The translations under genes were made by a program, and so were the position numbers. The notes under the pieces were generated by a model. It saw only the letters and a program-made list of their open reading frames with translations. It had not been told where the DNA came from and made no database searches. Source: an uncultured Methanosarcinales archaeon (lineage in GTDB: Archaea > Halobacteriota > Methanosarcinia > Methanotrichales > Methanotrichaceae). Taken from it: DNA of 64,000 bases. Positions 17,551 through 25,226 of the stretch are shown here, piece by piece (positions within the stretch are counted from its first letter, which is position 1; every line of letters begins with the position of its first letter). Where the stretch lies: NCBI GenBank assembly GCA_903871465.1, contig CAIQHB010000056.1, positions 1 through 64,000 of the forward strand, read 5' to 3'.

Positions 17551-17558
17551 CATATAAA
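17551..17558 (-). promoter_or_regulatory. TATA box of the lrp operon
   Basis: On the minus strand this reads TTTATATG, preceded by AAGC. It predicts a start near 17528, inside the palindrome. Confidence 0.6.
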
Positions 17559-17655
17559 GCTTATCCTTCCACCAAACAGTATCATAAATAATTATATATT
17601 AATTTATTTTTAATAGTTATGTCGAGCAGCAAAATAGCTGAATTGAAGAAATAAG

Positions 17656-18355
17656 AAGGAGGGAGGCAAAAGTCATCAGGAGTGTAGGAGGGAGAAAATA
17701 TGCCATCGACTTTCGCCGATGTACTATACGTCAATTGCTATATTTAAGGATTCCGATCCGGACAGATCGCGAGCATGGACCGCCATCGAAGGGAAGAAAC
17801 AAAAAGAACAGCATAATCGATTCCCAGGCAGGCCAGCGCCGAAATCCACAGCGCCCTTTTAGGAGGAGCCAGTCACCTGAGCGACCGCCTGACCCTGCCC
17901 GAAGCTCGACTAAAATTAAGCCTGCTCAAGGCGGCATTTGCACTGGAATTCGACACAGCGTCCTTTTACGGGAACCCGAACTCACTGGGCCTCATGCTCG
18001 CCTCTCGCCTCTGGCTTTGTGCCGCAACATGTCCCGGTCGTGTATTAGCGCGAGATCCTTTCGACAGATTACTGCACCAGTTACAGTGCGCAACTTTTTT
18101 TGCTGCCGAAATTCAAACCTCACAGGCGCCCAAGCCCGAATGCAGTGCCACGACGGCCTAGCATCTCCTGGAACAAGGAAAGCGATCTGATACATAAGCG
18201 ACCGCAAGCTGCCCCACGGAGGGACAGCGATTGAATCATCCTTGCCAAACAGAGCATTATCGGAATCGGTTTTGCCCACGACACACCCGCCACCCTTTGC
18301 ATGAAGCGGCAAACTACTCATATAATCGTTATAGATATTTGTAGTTTGCGGTTGA
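17656..18355 (-). ncRNA. Structured non-coding repeat element, copy B (candidate large RNA)
   Basis: This is the 700-bp partner of 11145-11842, in the same orientation. Possible helices fall at the same positions: 17827-17836 with 17889-17899, hairpin 18210-18226 and hairpin 18074-18089. The last uses GCAC/GTGC where copy A uses GTC/GAC, so the pairing is kept with different bases. The 36 bp at 18320-18355 are identical to copy A and lie at the putative promoter end (minus strand). No protein frame is shared with copy A. It lies between lrp and the nucleotidyltransferase region. Transcript direction is inferred. Confidence 0.5.
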
Positions 18356-18535
18356 AGTCTGGGCTCCGGCGGAAGTCATTGCTTCAGATCGACGTTCTGC
18401 AGGCGAGCAGACGGCAGCAGATGCGCCCTGTGGGAGATGCCCGGCAGCGTGGAATGGGCTGATGAGCGATAGAAGATTCTGCCAGATCTTGCCGCAGACG
18501 GATGTGATGTTGCCACGATCGCCAACTTCGCGGAT

Positions 18536-18721
18536 CTATCGATTACGAGCTCCTGACTTTTCCTGCAGCAATTCTTGAGCATCCATATGCATGCCGGCGA
18601 GCTTCTTTGTGATCGGATGAATTGGACCGTATTCCTGCTCCGCCAGACCCTTGATTCGCCAGATCTCGGACAGAAGCTTGCCGATTTCCTTGGTTACATA
18701 CTTGCGATTTTGCTCAGTCAT
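18536..18721 (-). CDS. Small conserved-looking hypothetical protein
   Basis: A 61-residue, highly charged helical protein (KYVTKEIGKLLSEIWRIKGL, QEYGPIHPITKKLAGMHMDA). It follows the first nucleotidyltransferase gene by 38 nt on the same strand and could be a third member of that transcript. Composition fits a real small protein, but no family is recognised and no equivalent follows the second module. Confidence 0.45.
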   Translation of the reverse strand: MTEQNRKYVTKEIGKLLSEIWRIKGLAEQEYGPIHPITKKLAGMHMDAQELLQEKSGARNR

Positions 18722-18759
18722 GGGTCTTGCAGCTCCGCCATGTCTTTCAGTGCCATCCC

Positions 18760-19443
18760 CTAAAATCGCCCTCGCATTTTACCTTTTTCGTGATACTCAA
18801 ACGCCAAAAGGGATATTTTGTCGCCTATGGGAATGGTCAAATCGTTATCCTGCAGCCGAGCTATGCCTTCCTCAATGTAGTTGATCCAGATCTTCTCTTT
18901 CGCCTCGCCAGCCTTGCGGTACTGCGCCTCTATCTCCCGGTAGACCGCATCAAAGTCCAGGCCTGCAATGACCAGATTGGAGCAGTCCGGAGCGTCTCCC
19001 GGCCGGTTGGCGATCAGCTTCATGATGAAGATGTCCTCCATGGAGGCATCTCTGACCACCAGGCTGCCGAAGGACCTGACTCTTTTAGCCCTCTGCCACA
19101 TAGCCTCGGAGAGGTCAAAGTCGTAGGAGATCCGCCCGGCAAAGATGTCCAGATTGCGCCCGCCCTTCACAGCCAGCCGCGAAACTCCGAGCCGCTCATG
19201 CCTCTTTTCCGGGCCGACGATCTCAAAGCCCAGGGCCTTGGCGGCTGCAAGCAGCCTATCTTTGTCCTCCTCGTTCCTGCAGACCACATCGATATCCTTG
19301 GTGGCGTCCTTGAGCCCCAGCTCCAGCATCACGGCACCGCCTATGAGCAGGGCCTCTACCCTCTGTTCCAGAACCTGGCCGAGCTGCTCGAACAGCTCGT
19401 TAATCTCCTCTTTCCGGGAGATCTTGTCAGAGTTTGATATCAT
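18760..19443 (-). CDS. AbiEii-like nucleotidyltransferase, module 1
   Basis: The 227-residue protein has the minimal nucleotidyltransferase core: LIGGAVMLELGLKDATKDID holds the glycine signature and the DxD metal pair, and LDIFAGRISYDF the third acidic strand. SMEDIFIMKLIANRPGDAPD is the usual helix after the core. This resembles AbiEii-type/DUF6036 nucleotidyltransferases, several of which are toxins that modify tRNA ends or proteins. It overlaps the upstream winged-helix gene by 17 nt. A close paralogue is at 21659-22348. Toxin function is inference from gene layout. Confidence 0.7.
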   Translation of the reverse strand: MISNSDKISRKEEINELFEQLGQVLEQRVEALLIGGAVMLELGLKDATKDIDVVCRNEEDKDRLLAAAKALGFEIVGPEKRHERLGVSRLAVKGGRNLDIFAGRISYDFDLSEAMWQRAKRVRSFGSLVVRDASMEDIFIMKLIANRPGDAPDCSNLVIAGLDFDAVYREIEAQYRKAGEAKEKIWINYIEEGIARLQDNDLTIPIGDKISLLAFEYHEKGKMRGRF

Positions 19444-20305
19444 AGAGATCCGTCCTGTCCTCGATATCGTCCAGGGTTGGATAGCCTTTGATCCTCTCGC
19501 CCTGCAGCACGGCTTTCAGATCTTTCATCATGGGATGATCGATTGCCTCCAATTTATCCCTGTTCTTCAGATAGAACAACACGCAAAAAAGCTTCTGGGA
19601 GAACTCCCATGCCGAGTCCAGGGAGTGTATGAAGACCTCCTGGATGGACATCTCTCTCTTGGGAAGTGTGTAGTAGTAATCCCTCAGCCCCAGCTCGATC
19701 CCGTAATCCTCGTAGGCGGAAAAGGAGGTGAAGGTGGCGTCCTGCGGCCTCAGGCTCTTGAAGAGCACGCTGGTCCCGTAGCTCTTGATGAGCAGGGCTT
19801 CACGGGGCACGAGGCGCAGAACCTGGTATTCCAGGAGCGAAGTCACGAAATCCTTCAGCTCCGGCCAGATGATGTAGTTGAAGGAGAAATGATAGGCTTT
19901 GCCTTGCTTGGAGCGGCTGACGATGCCCACCCAGAGGAAGCCCTTCAGATAGCCGTACAGGGTATCACTGGGGATGCCGGTCTCCACGGCCAGTTCTTCC
20001 AGGCTCCTGGGGGTCCGGTCCAGTCTGGCGAGCAGCTCCACTCGCCGCAGGGAGAGGATCTTATGCAGAGGTGAAGCCCGGTGACTGAAGTAGAGCTTCT
20101 TGAAGGCCTCTGCCGGAGGCGTGCCGGCCAGGACGACTTCGCGCCCACTCCGTTCTGCCAGCCCCATTTCCACCAGGTGAGTTATGAGCCGGGAGACGGT
20201 CTCTCTCCGGAGCCCCAGCTCCGCCTGGAGGGTGGAGGGGTTCACCGGCTCTTTGGATCCGATGATGAGGACAAGCGCCCGGACGTCGTTCTGGCTAAAG
20301 GACAT
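19427..20305 (-). CDS. Winged-helix regulator/antitoxin, module 1
   Basis: This 292-residue protein has two DNA-binding winged-helix segments. The first covers about residues 5-60 (DVRALVLIIGSKEPVNPSTL, GLRRETVSRLITHLVEMGLA). The second covers about 85-140 (RVELLARLDRTPRSLEELAV, GIPSDTLYGYLKGFLWVGIV). The C-terminal half is a conserved domain (LLIKSYGTSVLFKSLRPQDA, SAYEDYGIELGLRDYYYTLP) shared with the paralogue at 22323-23210. The gene precedes and overlaps the nucleotidyltransferase, as AbiEi precedes AbiEii. It is probably repressor and antitoxin in one. The promoter gives a leaderless start. Confidence 0.7.
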   Translation of the reverse strand: MSFSQNDVRALVLIIGSKEPVNPSTLQAELGLRRETVSRLITHLVEMGLAERSGREVVLAGTPPAEAFKKLYFSHRASPLHKILSLRRVELLARLDRTPRSLEELAVETGIPSDTLYGYLKGFLWVGIVSRSKQGKAYHFSFNYIIWPELKDFVTSLLEYQVLRLVPREALLIKSYGTSVLFKSLRPQDATFTSFSAYEDYGIELGLRDYYYTLPKREMSIQEVFIHSLDSAWEFSQKLFCVLFYLKNRDKLEAIDHPMMKDLKAVLQGERIKGYPTLDDIEDRTDLYDIKL

Positions 20306-20328
20306 TCTCTTTGAATTAGATCAAATGC

Positions 20329-20337
20329 ATATATAAA
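20329..20337 (-). promoter_or_regulatory. TATA box of module 1
   Basis: The minus strand reads TTTATATAT, 24-32 nt before the ATG at 20305, without a Shine-Dalgarno. A leaderless mRNA is likely. Confidence 0.55.
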
Positions 20338-20399
20338 TGTGATCCTGATTCAAGATAATATGTCGTAATGCAGCTCAAGGGAAGGGAGCAGGAAGCCGA

Positions 20400-20590
20400 G
20401 GCGAGGACGGCGTTCCCCCAGGCCATTCAGTATCTCCTCGACCTCTTCAGCTCGATATCATTGATTCCATAAGCTCCGCCTGCTCTACAATATCTTCTCT
20501 CGTGGGATAGCCCTTGATATTCTCTCCCCTCGGGGCCGCCCGGATGCTCTAGTTGTCTCGCAGGCCCAGCTTGATTCCGAATTCTGCTGG
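20400..20590 (-). pseudogene. Remnant of a third winged-helix/nucleotidyltransferase module
   Basis: The DNA at 20425-20560 closely matches the junction of module 2 (22294-22437), covering the nucleotidyltransferase start and the C-terminal end of the winged-helix gene. It then jumps, after CGGATGCTCT, to sequence matching 22581 onward. Roughly 140 bp have therefore been deleted, and the rest of both genes is missing. Confidence 0.7.
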
Positions 20591-20690
20591 CGGGGAGTGG
20601 AGCCGGGCGGACATCCGGATAAGCGAAGGACCGGAGCGCCATATGCCTTATGAAAAAATTTATAATCGATGCATGGACTGACAAATATCT

Positions 20691-21524
20691 ATGAAACAAA
20701 TGGGATTCTTATTAATCCTCATGATCATATTGGGGACGACCTGCACAGCATATGCATCGGAGGGGGCTAACTTTGGGCCGCAGACGACAAGCGGAGAGCC
20801 TTTATGGAGGCTGCTCTCTGCCTCTGATGCTGTGAACTCCAATCTCTCCAAAATCGAAACTGATCTTGCCGATACCAGCCTCGTCCTATCAGAAACAGGC
20901 ATCGATGGGCCTGCTGCCCGGGGAGTTCTGTCAAACCTCACGATGGCGGATACTGCTGTAATCGATTGCATCACGATTGACGCCAACGGCACCGTGAGTG
21001 AGGTCGAGCCCATGTCGTTTGAAAGTGTGAAGGGAACAAACTTGAAACGACAGAAGCATGTGAATGACACAATCAATACCAGGCTGTATTCGGGTTTCCA
21101 TCTCATAAAGGCAGTCGAAGGATTGTATGCAATCGATTCAGAGATGCCCATCTTCGACAAGAATGGAACATTTGTGGGAACAGTAAGCCTGATGTTTAAT
21201 AACAGCCAGTTTTTCGGAAGGGTCCTGGCTCCGTTCCAGCCTTCCTCGGGAAACTCCAAGATATGGGTGAGCAAGGCGGATGATGGTACGATCCTGTACG
21301 ATACAGATCCTACCCAGGTATTGCTCAATAAAAGCTCTTCCATGTATCTGGATTATCCCGAACTTTTGAAACTATTTAATAGGATGAGCATTGAGAGAAC
21401 AGGTTACGGAACTTATGAGTTCTTAGACCAATCTCACGGGGAGACGATAAAGAAAGGCTGCTATTGGACAACGATTCCCAATGAAGGCACTGAGATGAGG
21501 CTTGCACTCACACTGGAGCTTTGA
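20691..21524 (+). CDS. Secreted PDC/dCache-like sensor domain protein
   Basis: The 277-residue protein has a signal peptide (MGFLLILMIILGTTCTAYAS, cleavage about residue 24). The rest looks like one extracellular double-PDC (dCache-type) ligand-binding domain: an N-terminal long helix (SDAVNSNLSKIETDLADTSL), then VIDCITIDANGTVSEVEP, SEMPIFDKNGTFVGTVSLMF and KADDGTILYDTDP, the repeated strand-turn elements of PDC folds. Such domains normally sit on histidine kinases or chemoreceptors, but this one stops without a transmembrane or signalling part. It may be a free or anchored ligand-binding protein, or the surviving half of a receptor. Confidence 0.65.
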   Translation: MKQMGFLLILMIILGTTCTAYASEGANFGPQTTSGEPLWRLLSASDAVNSNLSKIETDLADTSLVLSETGIDGPAARGVLSNLTMADTAVIDCITIDANGTVSEVEPMSFESVKGTNLKRQKHVNDTINTRLYSGFHLIKAVEGLYAIDSEMPIFDKNGTFVGTVSLMFNNSQFFGRVLAPFQPSSGNSKIWVSKADDGTILYDTDPTQVLLNKSSSMYLDYPELLKLFNRMSIERTGYGTYEFLDQSHGETIKKGCYWTTIPNEGTEMRLALTLEL

Positions 21525-21658
21525 TAGAACCAGATGGGCCTAGTGGCTCTGGAGCGCAGGCAGAGAGAAGAAGGACAGCGATCCTGGTATAACGCCTACT
21601 GGAAGACCGAGCTGGGCCAATGGGCAGTACGGATAATGAAGGGTACCCGAAGCTCCAT

Positions 21659-22348
21659 TCAACCAGGTCGAGATGGGCTCAATTTCTGATAAAGCCTCTC
21701 TCTGTACTCATTCGCCAGCTCCGAGATCCTGTCCGCAATGGTCACTTGTAGCTGGTAGTCCTCCTCCAGCTTCCCGATGCCCTCTTCCAGGTAGGTGATC
21801 CAGATCTTTTCCTCGACAGTTCCGGCCTTGAAATATTGAGCCAGAATCTCAGAGTAGATCGCTTCAAAATCCATTTTCGTTGACGCCAGAGAGACGCAAT
21901 CCTCGAGATCCCTTGGCCGGTTGGCGATCAGCTTGAGACTGAAAATGTCCTCCACTGCCGCATACCTCATCTCCGCCTTACCGAGGAGACGGGTCTTCTT
22001 GCCCCTTTGCCACATGCCCTCGGAAAGCCCGAAGTCGTAGGAGATCCGGCCGGCAAAGATGTCCAGGGTGTGTTCACCTTTGATGGCCACCCGGTCCAGG
22101 CCCAGGCGAGCATGCCTCTTCTCCGGCCCAAACACCTCGAAGCCCAGGCTTTTGGCCGCTTCAAGCAGCCTGGCCTTGCCTGTAGCATCCCTGCAAACCA
22201 AGTCGATATCCTTGGTTGCGTCCTTCAGGCCGTATTCCAGCATGGCCGCCCCGCCTATGACCAGAAATGCAACGGGCTCTTTCAATTGCTCGCCCAGACC
22301 CTTCAGTATCTCCTCGACCTCTTCACGGCTCGATATTTGTGATTCCAT
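21659..22348 (-). CDS. AbiEii-like nucleotidyltransferase, module 2
   Basis: The 229-residue product is a close paralogue of the protein at 18760-19443. It has LVIGGAAMLEYGLKDATKDI followed by DLVC (glycine motif and DxD), HTLDIFAGRISYDFGLSEGM and AVEDIFSLKLIANRPRD. I chose the ATG at 22348 because the residues after it align with the start of the first copy; an upstream in-frame ATG at 22369 exists. Its start overlaps the winged-helix gene by 26 nt. The catalytic residues are intact, so both copies could be active. Confidence 0.7.
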   Translation of the reverse strand: MESQISSREEVEEILKGLGEQLKEPVAFLVIGGAAMLEYGLKDATKDIDLVCRDATGKARLLEAAKSLGFEVFGPEKRHARLGLDRVAIKGEHTLDIFAGRISYDFGLSEGMWQRGKKTRLLGKAEMRYAAVEDIFSLKLIANRPRDLEDCVSLASTKMDFEAIYSEILAQYFKAGTVEEKIWITYLEEGIGKLEEDYQLQVTIADRISELANEYRERLYQKLSPSRPG

Positions 22349-23210
22349 AAAGTTCCGCCTGCTCTTCAATATCGTCTTTAGTGGGATAGCCCTTGATATG
22401 CTCTCCCCTCAGGACCTCCCGGATGCTCTTAATCATGGGATGCCGGGCATCTTTCAATTCATCTCTGTTCTTCAGGTAAAACAATATGCAAAAGAGCCTC
22501 TGGCGGTAGTCTTCCGCGGAGTCGAGGGAGTGGATGAAGACCTCTTGGATGGATAGCTCCCTTTTGGGCAGGGTATAGTAGTTGTCCCGCAGGCCCAGCT
22601 TGATCCCGTACTCGTTGTAGGCGCTGAAGGATGTAAGCGTGGCGTCCTGCTGCTTCAGGCTCTTGAAGAGTACGCTATCTTCATAGCTCTTGATGAGCAG
22701 CGCATCCCTGGGGACGAGGCGCACCACCTGGAATTCCTGCAGAGCGGTTACGAAATCCTTCAGCTCCGGCCAGATGACGTAGTTGAAGGAGTAGAGGTAG
22801 GCTTTGCCCTGCATGGAGCGGCTGACAATTCCCAGGGGACGAAGGCCCTGCAGATAGTAGTAGACGGTGTCGCTGGAGATGCCCGTCTCCTCGGCCAGAG
22901 TTTCCAGGCTCTTAGGCTGGCTGTCCAGCCGGGAGAGGAGCTCCACTCTCCGGCCGGACAGGATCTCCGATAAGGGAGAGGCACGGTGAGAGTAGTAGAG
23001 GCGCTTGAAGGCCTCAGCTGGAGGCGTTCCGGCCAGCAGGATCTCGCCTCCCGCCCGCTCCACCAGGCCAATATCTTGCAGGCTGGTAATGATGCGTGAG
23101 ATGGAGCCTTTCAAGAGGCCCATCTCCTTCTGGAGGCCGCTGGGATGCACTGGCTCCTGGGAGCGGGTGATGAGGATCAGGGCGTGGACTTCGTTCTCGC
23201 TGATATGCAT
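22323..23210 (-). CDS. Winged-helix regulator/antitoxin, module 2
   Basis: This 295-residue paralogue of the 19427-20305 product has the same plan. The first winged helix is at about 6-60 (EVHALILITRSQEPVHPSGL, KGSISRIITSLQDIGLVERA), the second at about 85-140 (RVELLSRLDSQPKSLETLAE, GISSDTVYYYLQGLRPLGIV). The conserved C-terminal domain has LLIKSYEDSVLFKSLKQQDA and KRELSIQEVFIHSLDSAEDY. Divergence is greatest in the first recognition helix, which suggests that each copy reads a different operator. TATA-like sequence stands about 30 nt upstream. Confidence 0.7.
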   Translation of the reverse strand: MHISENEVHALILITRSQEPVHPSGLQKEMGLLKGSISRIITSLQDIGLVERAGGEILLAGTPPAEAFKRLYYSHRASPLSEILSGRRVELLSRLDSQPKSLETLAEETGISSDTVYYYLQGLRPLGIVSRSMQGKAYLYSFNYVIWPELKDFVTALQEFQVVRLVPRDALLIKSYEDSVLFKSLKQQDATLTSFSAYNEYGIKLGLRDNYYTLPKRELSIQEVFIHSLDSAEDYRQRLFCILFYLKNRDELKDARHPMIKSIREVLRGEHIKGYPTKDDIEEQAELYGITNIEP

Positions 23211-23234
23211 TTGTCTTAATAAAAGGTGAAATAA

Positions 23235-23242
23235 GTATATAG
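23235..23242 (-). promoter_or_regulatory. TATA-like box of module 2
   Basis: CTATATAC on the minus strand, 25-32 nt before the ATG at 23210; again no Shine-Dalgarno. Confidence 0.45.
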
Positions 23243-23329
23243 CATTATCTCTGCATTAAGACATTAGCCTTCACCAAATACACCCCACCGGCAAGTGCAT
23301 CCGGTTGTGGAAGCCGAGCGCGGGCGGAG

Positions 23330-23693
23330 CACGGTAGAGATCCGGGCGGGCTGGGATTGGAGGAGCAGACCTTCTCGCAAAGATGCAGAATGGATCGATC
23401 TCAAAGGACTGGCGCCGATAGTAGAGCGCCTTTAGGCTGTCCCCCTCCTTGCCGAGGATGGCGCCCAGGTTCTTGAGGGCCACGGGATTGCCGGGATCGG
23501 CGGCAAGAGCCTGCATGGTGTACTCCTTGGCCCGCAGCAGGTCGCCCGCTCGCTGGTAACCGAGCGCCAGGGCCACGCAGGCGTGCGAGTGGCCGGGAGC
23601 GAGCTGGATGCAGCGGTGCAGGAGTTCTCGCCCTTTATCGAGCTGGCCATTTGCAGACTGAGGTAGCGAAAGATTTTCATAATCAATAATCTA
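23330..23693 (-). pseudogene. TPR-repeat protein fragment
   Basis: A minus-strand frame open from about 23693 encodes good TPR text: HRCIQLAPGHSHACVALALG, then YQRAGDLLRAKEYTMQALAA, DPGNPVALKNLGAILGKEGD and SLKALYYRRQSFEIDP. It lacks an ATG start and degenerates into unrelated sequence after about 23390. It is a two-to-three repeat piece of a larger tetratricopeptide protein; a GTG at 23579 is the only nearby conventional start. Confidence 0.6.
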
Positions 23694-23709
23694 TTAACCC
23701 GTGATTTTA

Positions 23710-24597
23710 ATGGAGAAAAAAGCAGCACTTAGAGGACTAAAGCAGATTAAGCAACTTCTAGAAGACGAATCGTCAACAGTGTCATTGATGGAAAGCTGCC
23801 AAAAGGATGCGATGGAGATCGTAAGAGATCTGTTCGGAACCGAAAATGGTCATTATGAGACTATTGGCAATGCCACCAAATATTCGGCGGTTCAACGAGA
23901 AATATTACTTGAAGAAATTGATTCGGTAATAATAGAATTGGATGATGAAAACTCAAAAGAGACGAGTAAGGAAATAGTAACAGGTAATCATATGTCCTCG
24001 CAAGAAGATAATGTTTTTGTCGTCCACGGGAGAGACACCAATCTTAAGGAGAATGTGGTTAATTTTCTCAGAGAACTAGGTGTCCATCCTATTATTCTGC
24101 ATGAAGAACCCAACAAAAGCCGCACCATAATCGAGAAATTTGAAGATCATTCATCAAGCGTCAAGTATGCAGTTGTTCTGCTCACACCCGACGATCTAGG
24201 TGGACTGAGATCTAAGCCAAATGAGCTGTCTCCACGCGCCCGTCAGAATGTTGTTTTTGAAATGGGCTACTTCTTTGGAAGTCTTAGGAGAGGGAGAGTA
24301 TGCGCACTGCTATCTCCTGAAGTTGAACGACCCTCTGACATTGATGGTATAATGTACATACCGCTGGACCAAAAAGAGGAATGGAAAGCAAGTTTATTTC
24401 GAGAACTAAAAGCCGCACAATTGAAATTAATAGACGGGATCGATCTATCAGTCGAAATGGTGGCTAGGGATTTGCACAAAGATGCATTTCATTTAAGTCT
24501 TGGCCGGATAGAGGATGTACCATGGACCGCATTAAATGATATCGAAAAAGAGCAATATAGAGAGCAGGCGAGGAAGATGTTAAAGAGTAATGGATAA
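23710..24597 (+). CDS. TIR-domain protein of the CAP12/PCTIR type
   Basis: The 295-residue protein has a helical N-terminal third and then, from about residue 100, a TIR-like nucleotide-binding domain. Landmarks are VFVVHGRDTNLKENVVNFLR, ILHEEPNKSRTIIEKFE, AVVLLTPDDLGG, and ARQNVVFEMGYFFGSLRRGR with the conserved glutamate expected for NAD+ cleavage. SDIDGIMYIPLDQ closes the domain as in the family PF10137 (CAP12/Pycsar TIR). The C-terminal tail (VARDLHKDAFH, PWTALNDIEKEQYREQARKM) faintly resembles RyR-like helical motifs. I used the ATG; an in-frame GTG is nine bases earlier. No cyclase gene adjoins it. A defence NADase is plausible, not shown. Confidence 0.75.
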   Translation: MEKKAALRGLKQIKQLLEDESSTVSLMESCQKDAMEIVRDLFGTENGHYETIGNATKYSAVQREILLEEIDSVIIELDDENSKETSKEIVTGNHMSSQEDNVFVVHGRDTNLKENVVNFLRELGVHPIILHEEPNKSRTIIEKFEDHSSSVKYAVVLLTPDDLGGLRSKPNELSPRARQNVVFEMGYFFGSLRRGRVCALLSPEVERPSDIDGIMYIPLDQKEEWKASLFRELKAAQLKLIDGIDLSVEMVARDLHKDAFHLSLGRIEDVPWTALNDIEKEQYREQARKMLKSNG

Positions 24598-24812
24598 AAC
24601 CTAATAATTGGAGCGCGTTCTCGTCATCGTCTGTCTTTGTATTTCAGAGGGCTTGCATCAGAATGTACGACCAAAAATGGGCGTCGTCAGATGATCCAAA
24701 GATTGATCGATGATATCAACCACATTCCTAAAGCGAATACCATAGCCCCCGTTCAGGTTCGCTCCGCCCTTTTGCCTTGCCCTCATATCCCCGCAGCCAC
24801 CCTTCTCATATC

Positions 24813-25217
24813 ATGGATATCGAACTCCTCCCCACCGTATCCCTGCTCCCCGAGACCTTCAACGTCCTGATCGCCCCCGTGGAGATGCTTACCGGCGCCC
24901 TCAACAACCACCTGGAATTGCAGCGCTACAAGATCCTCTTTATCAGCGGCAACTACTCCCGCATCCTCAGCCGATTGAACCGAAACATCACGGAACTGGA
25001 AGTACGCCGCGCCTTTACCGTCTTTCTGCTCATGACCATCCTGGAGGAGAAACTCTACAGCATCCTGATCGTGGAGAATGAGCCCGTGCTCTACGAGGAT
25101 GCCGTAACATGCGTAGAGTTACGTGACCCAAGCCCTGAAGTAGACCTCAAAACAACGTTGATCTCTTGGATCTCCAATAGTCTTGGGGAGAGGAAAGCCT
25201 CAATCTCCTCGCATTAA
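24813..25217 (+). CDS. Truncated unknown protein, copy 1
   Basis: The 134-residue frame begins MDIELLPTVSLLPETFNVL and runs through LQRYKILFISGNYSRILSRL and ELEVRRAFTVFLLMTILEEK to SILIVENEPVLYEDA. The latter looks like an ATPase-type hydrophobic strand ending in acidic residues. After that point the sequence loses resemblance to its second copy at 26893-27118, which also ends there, so both look like N-terminal pieces of a longer gene. I do not recognise the family. Confidence 0.45.
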   Translation: MDIELLPTVSLLPETFNVLIAPVEMLTGALNNHLELQRYKILFISGNYSRILSRLNRNITELEVRRAFTVFLLMTILEEKLYSILIVENEPVLYEDAVTCVELRDPSPEVDLKTTLISWISNSLGERKASISSH

Positions 25218-25226
25218 CAGTTAGAA

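Noticed and set aside
17992-18321. 109-codon minus-strand frame inside element B
   Set aside because: Absent from element A; chance frame.
21534-21689. 51-codon plus-strand frame after the PDC protein
   Set aside because: Reads somewhat like protein (WYNAYWKTELGQWAVRIMKG) but overlaps the end of the second nucleotidyltransferase and has no start signal or relative that I know.
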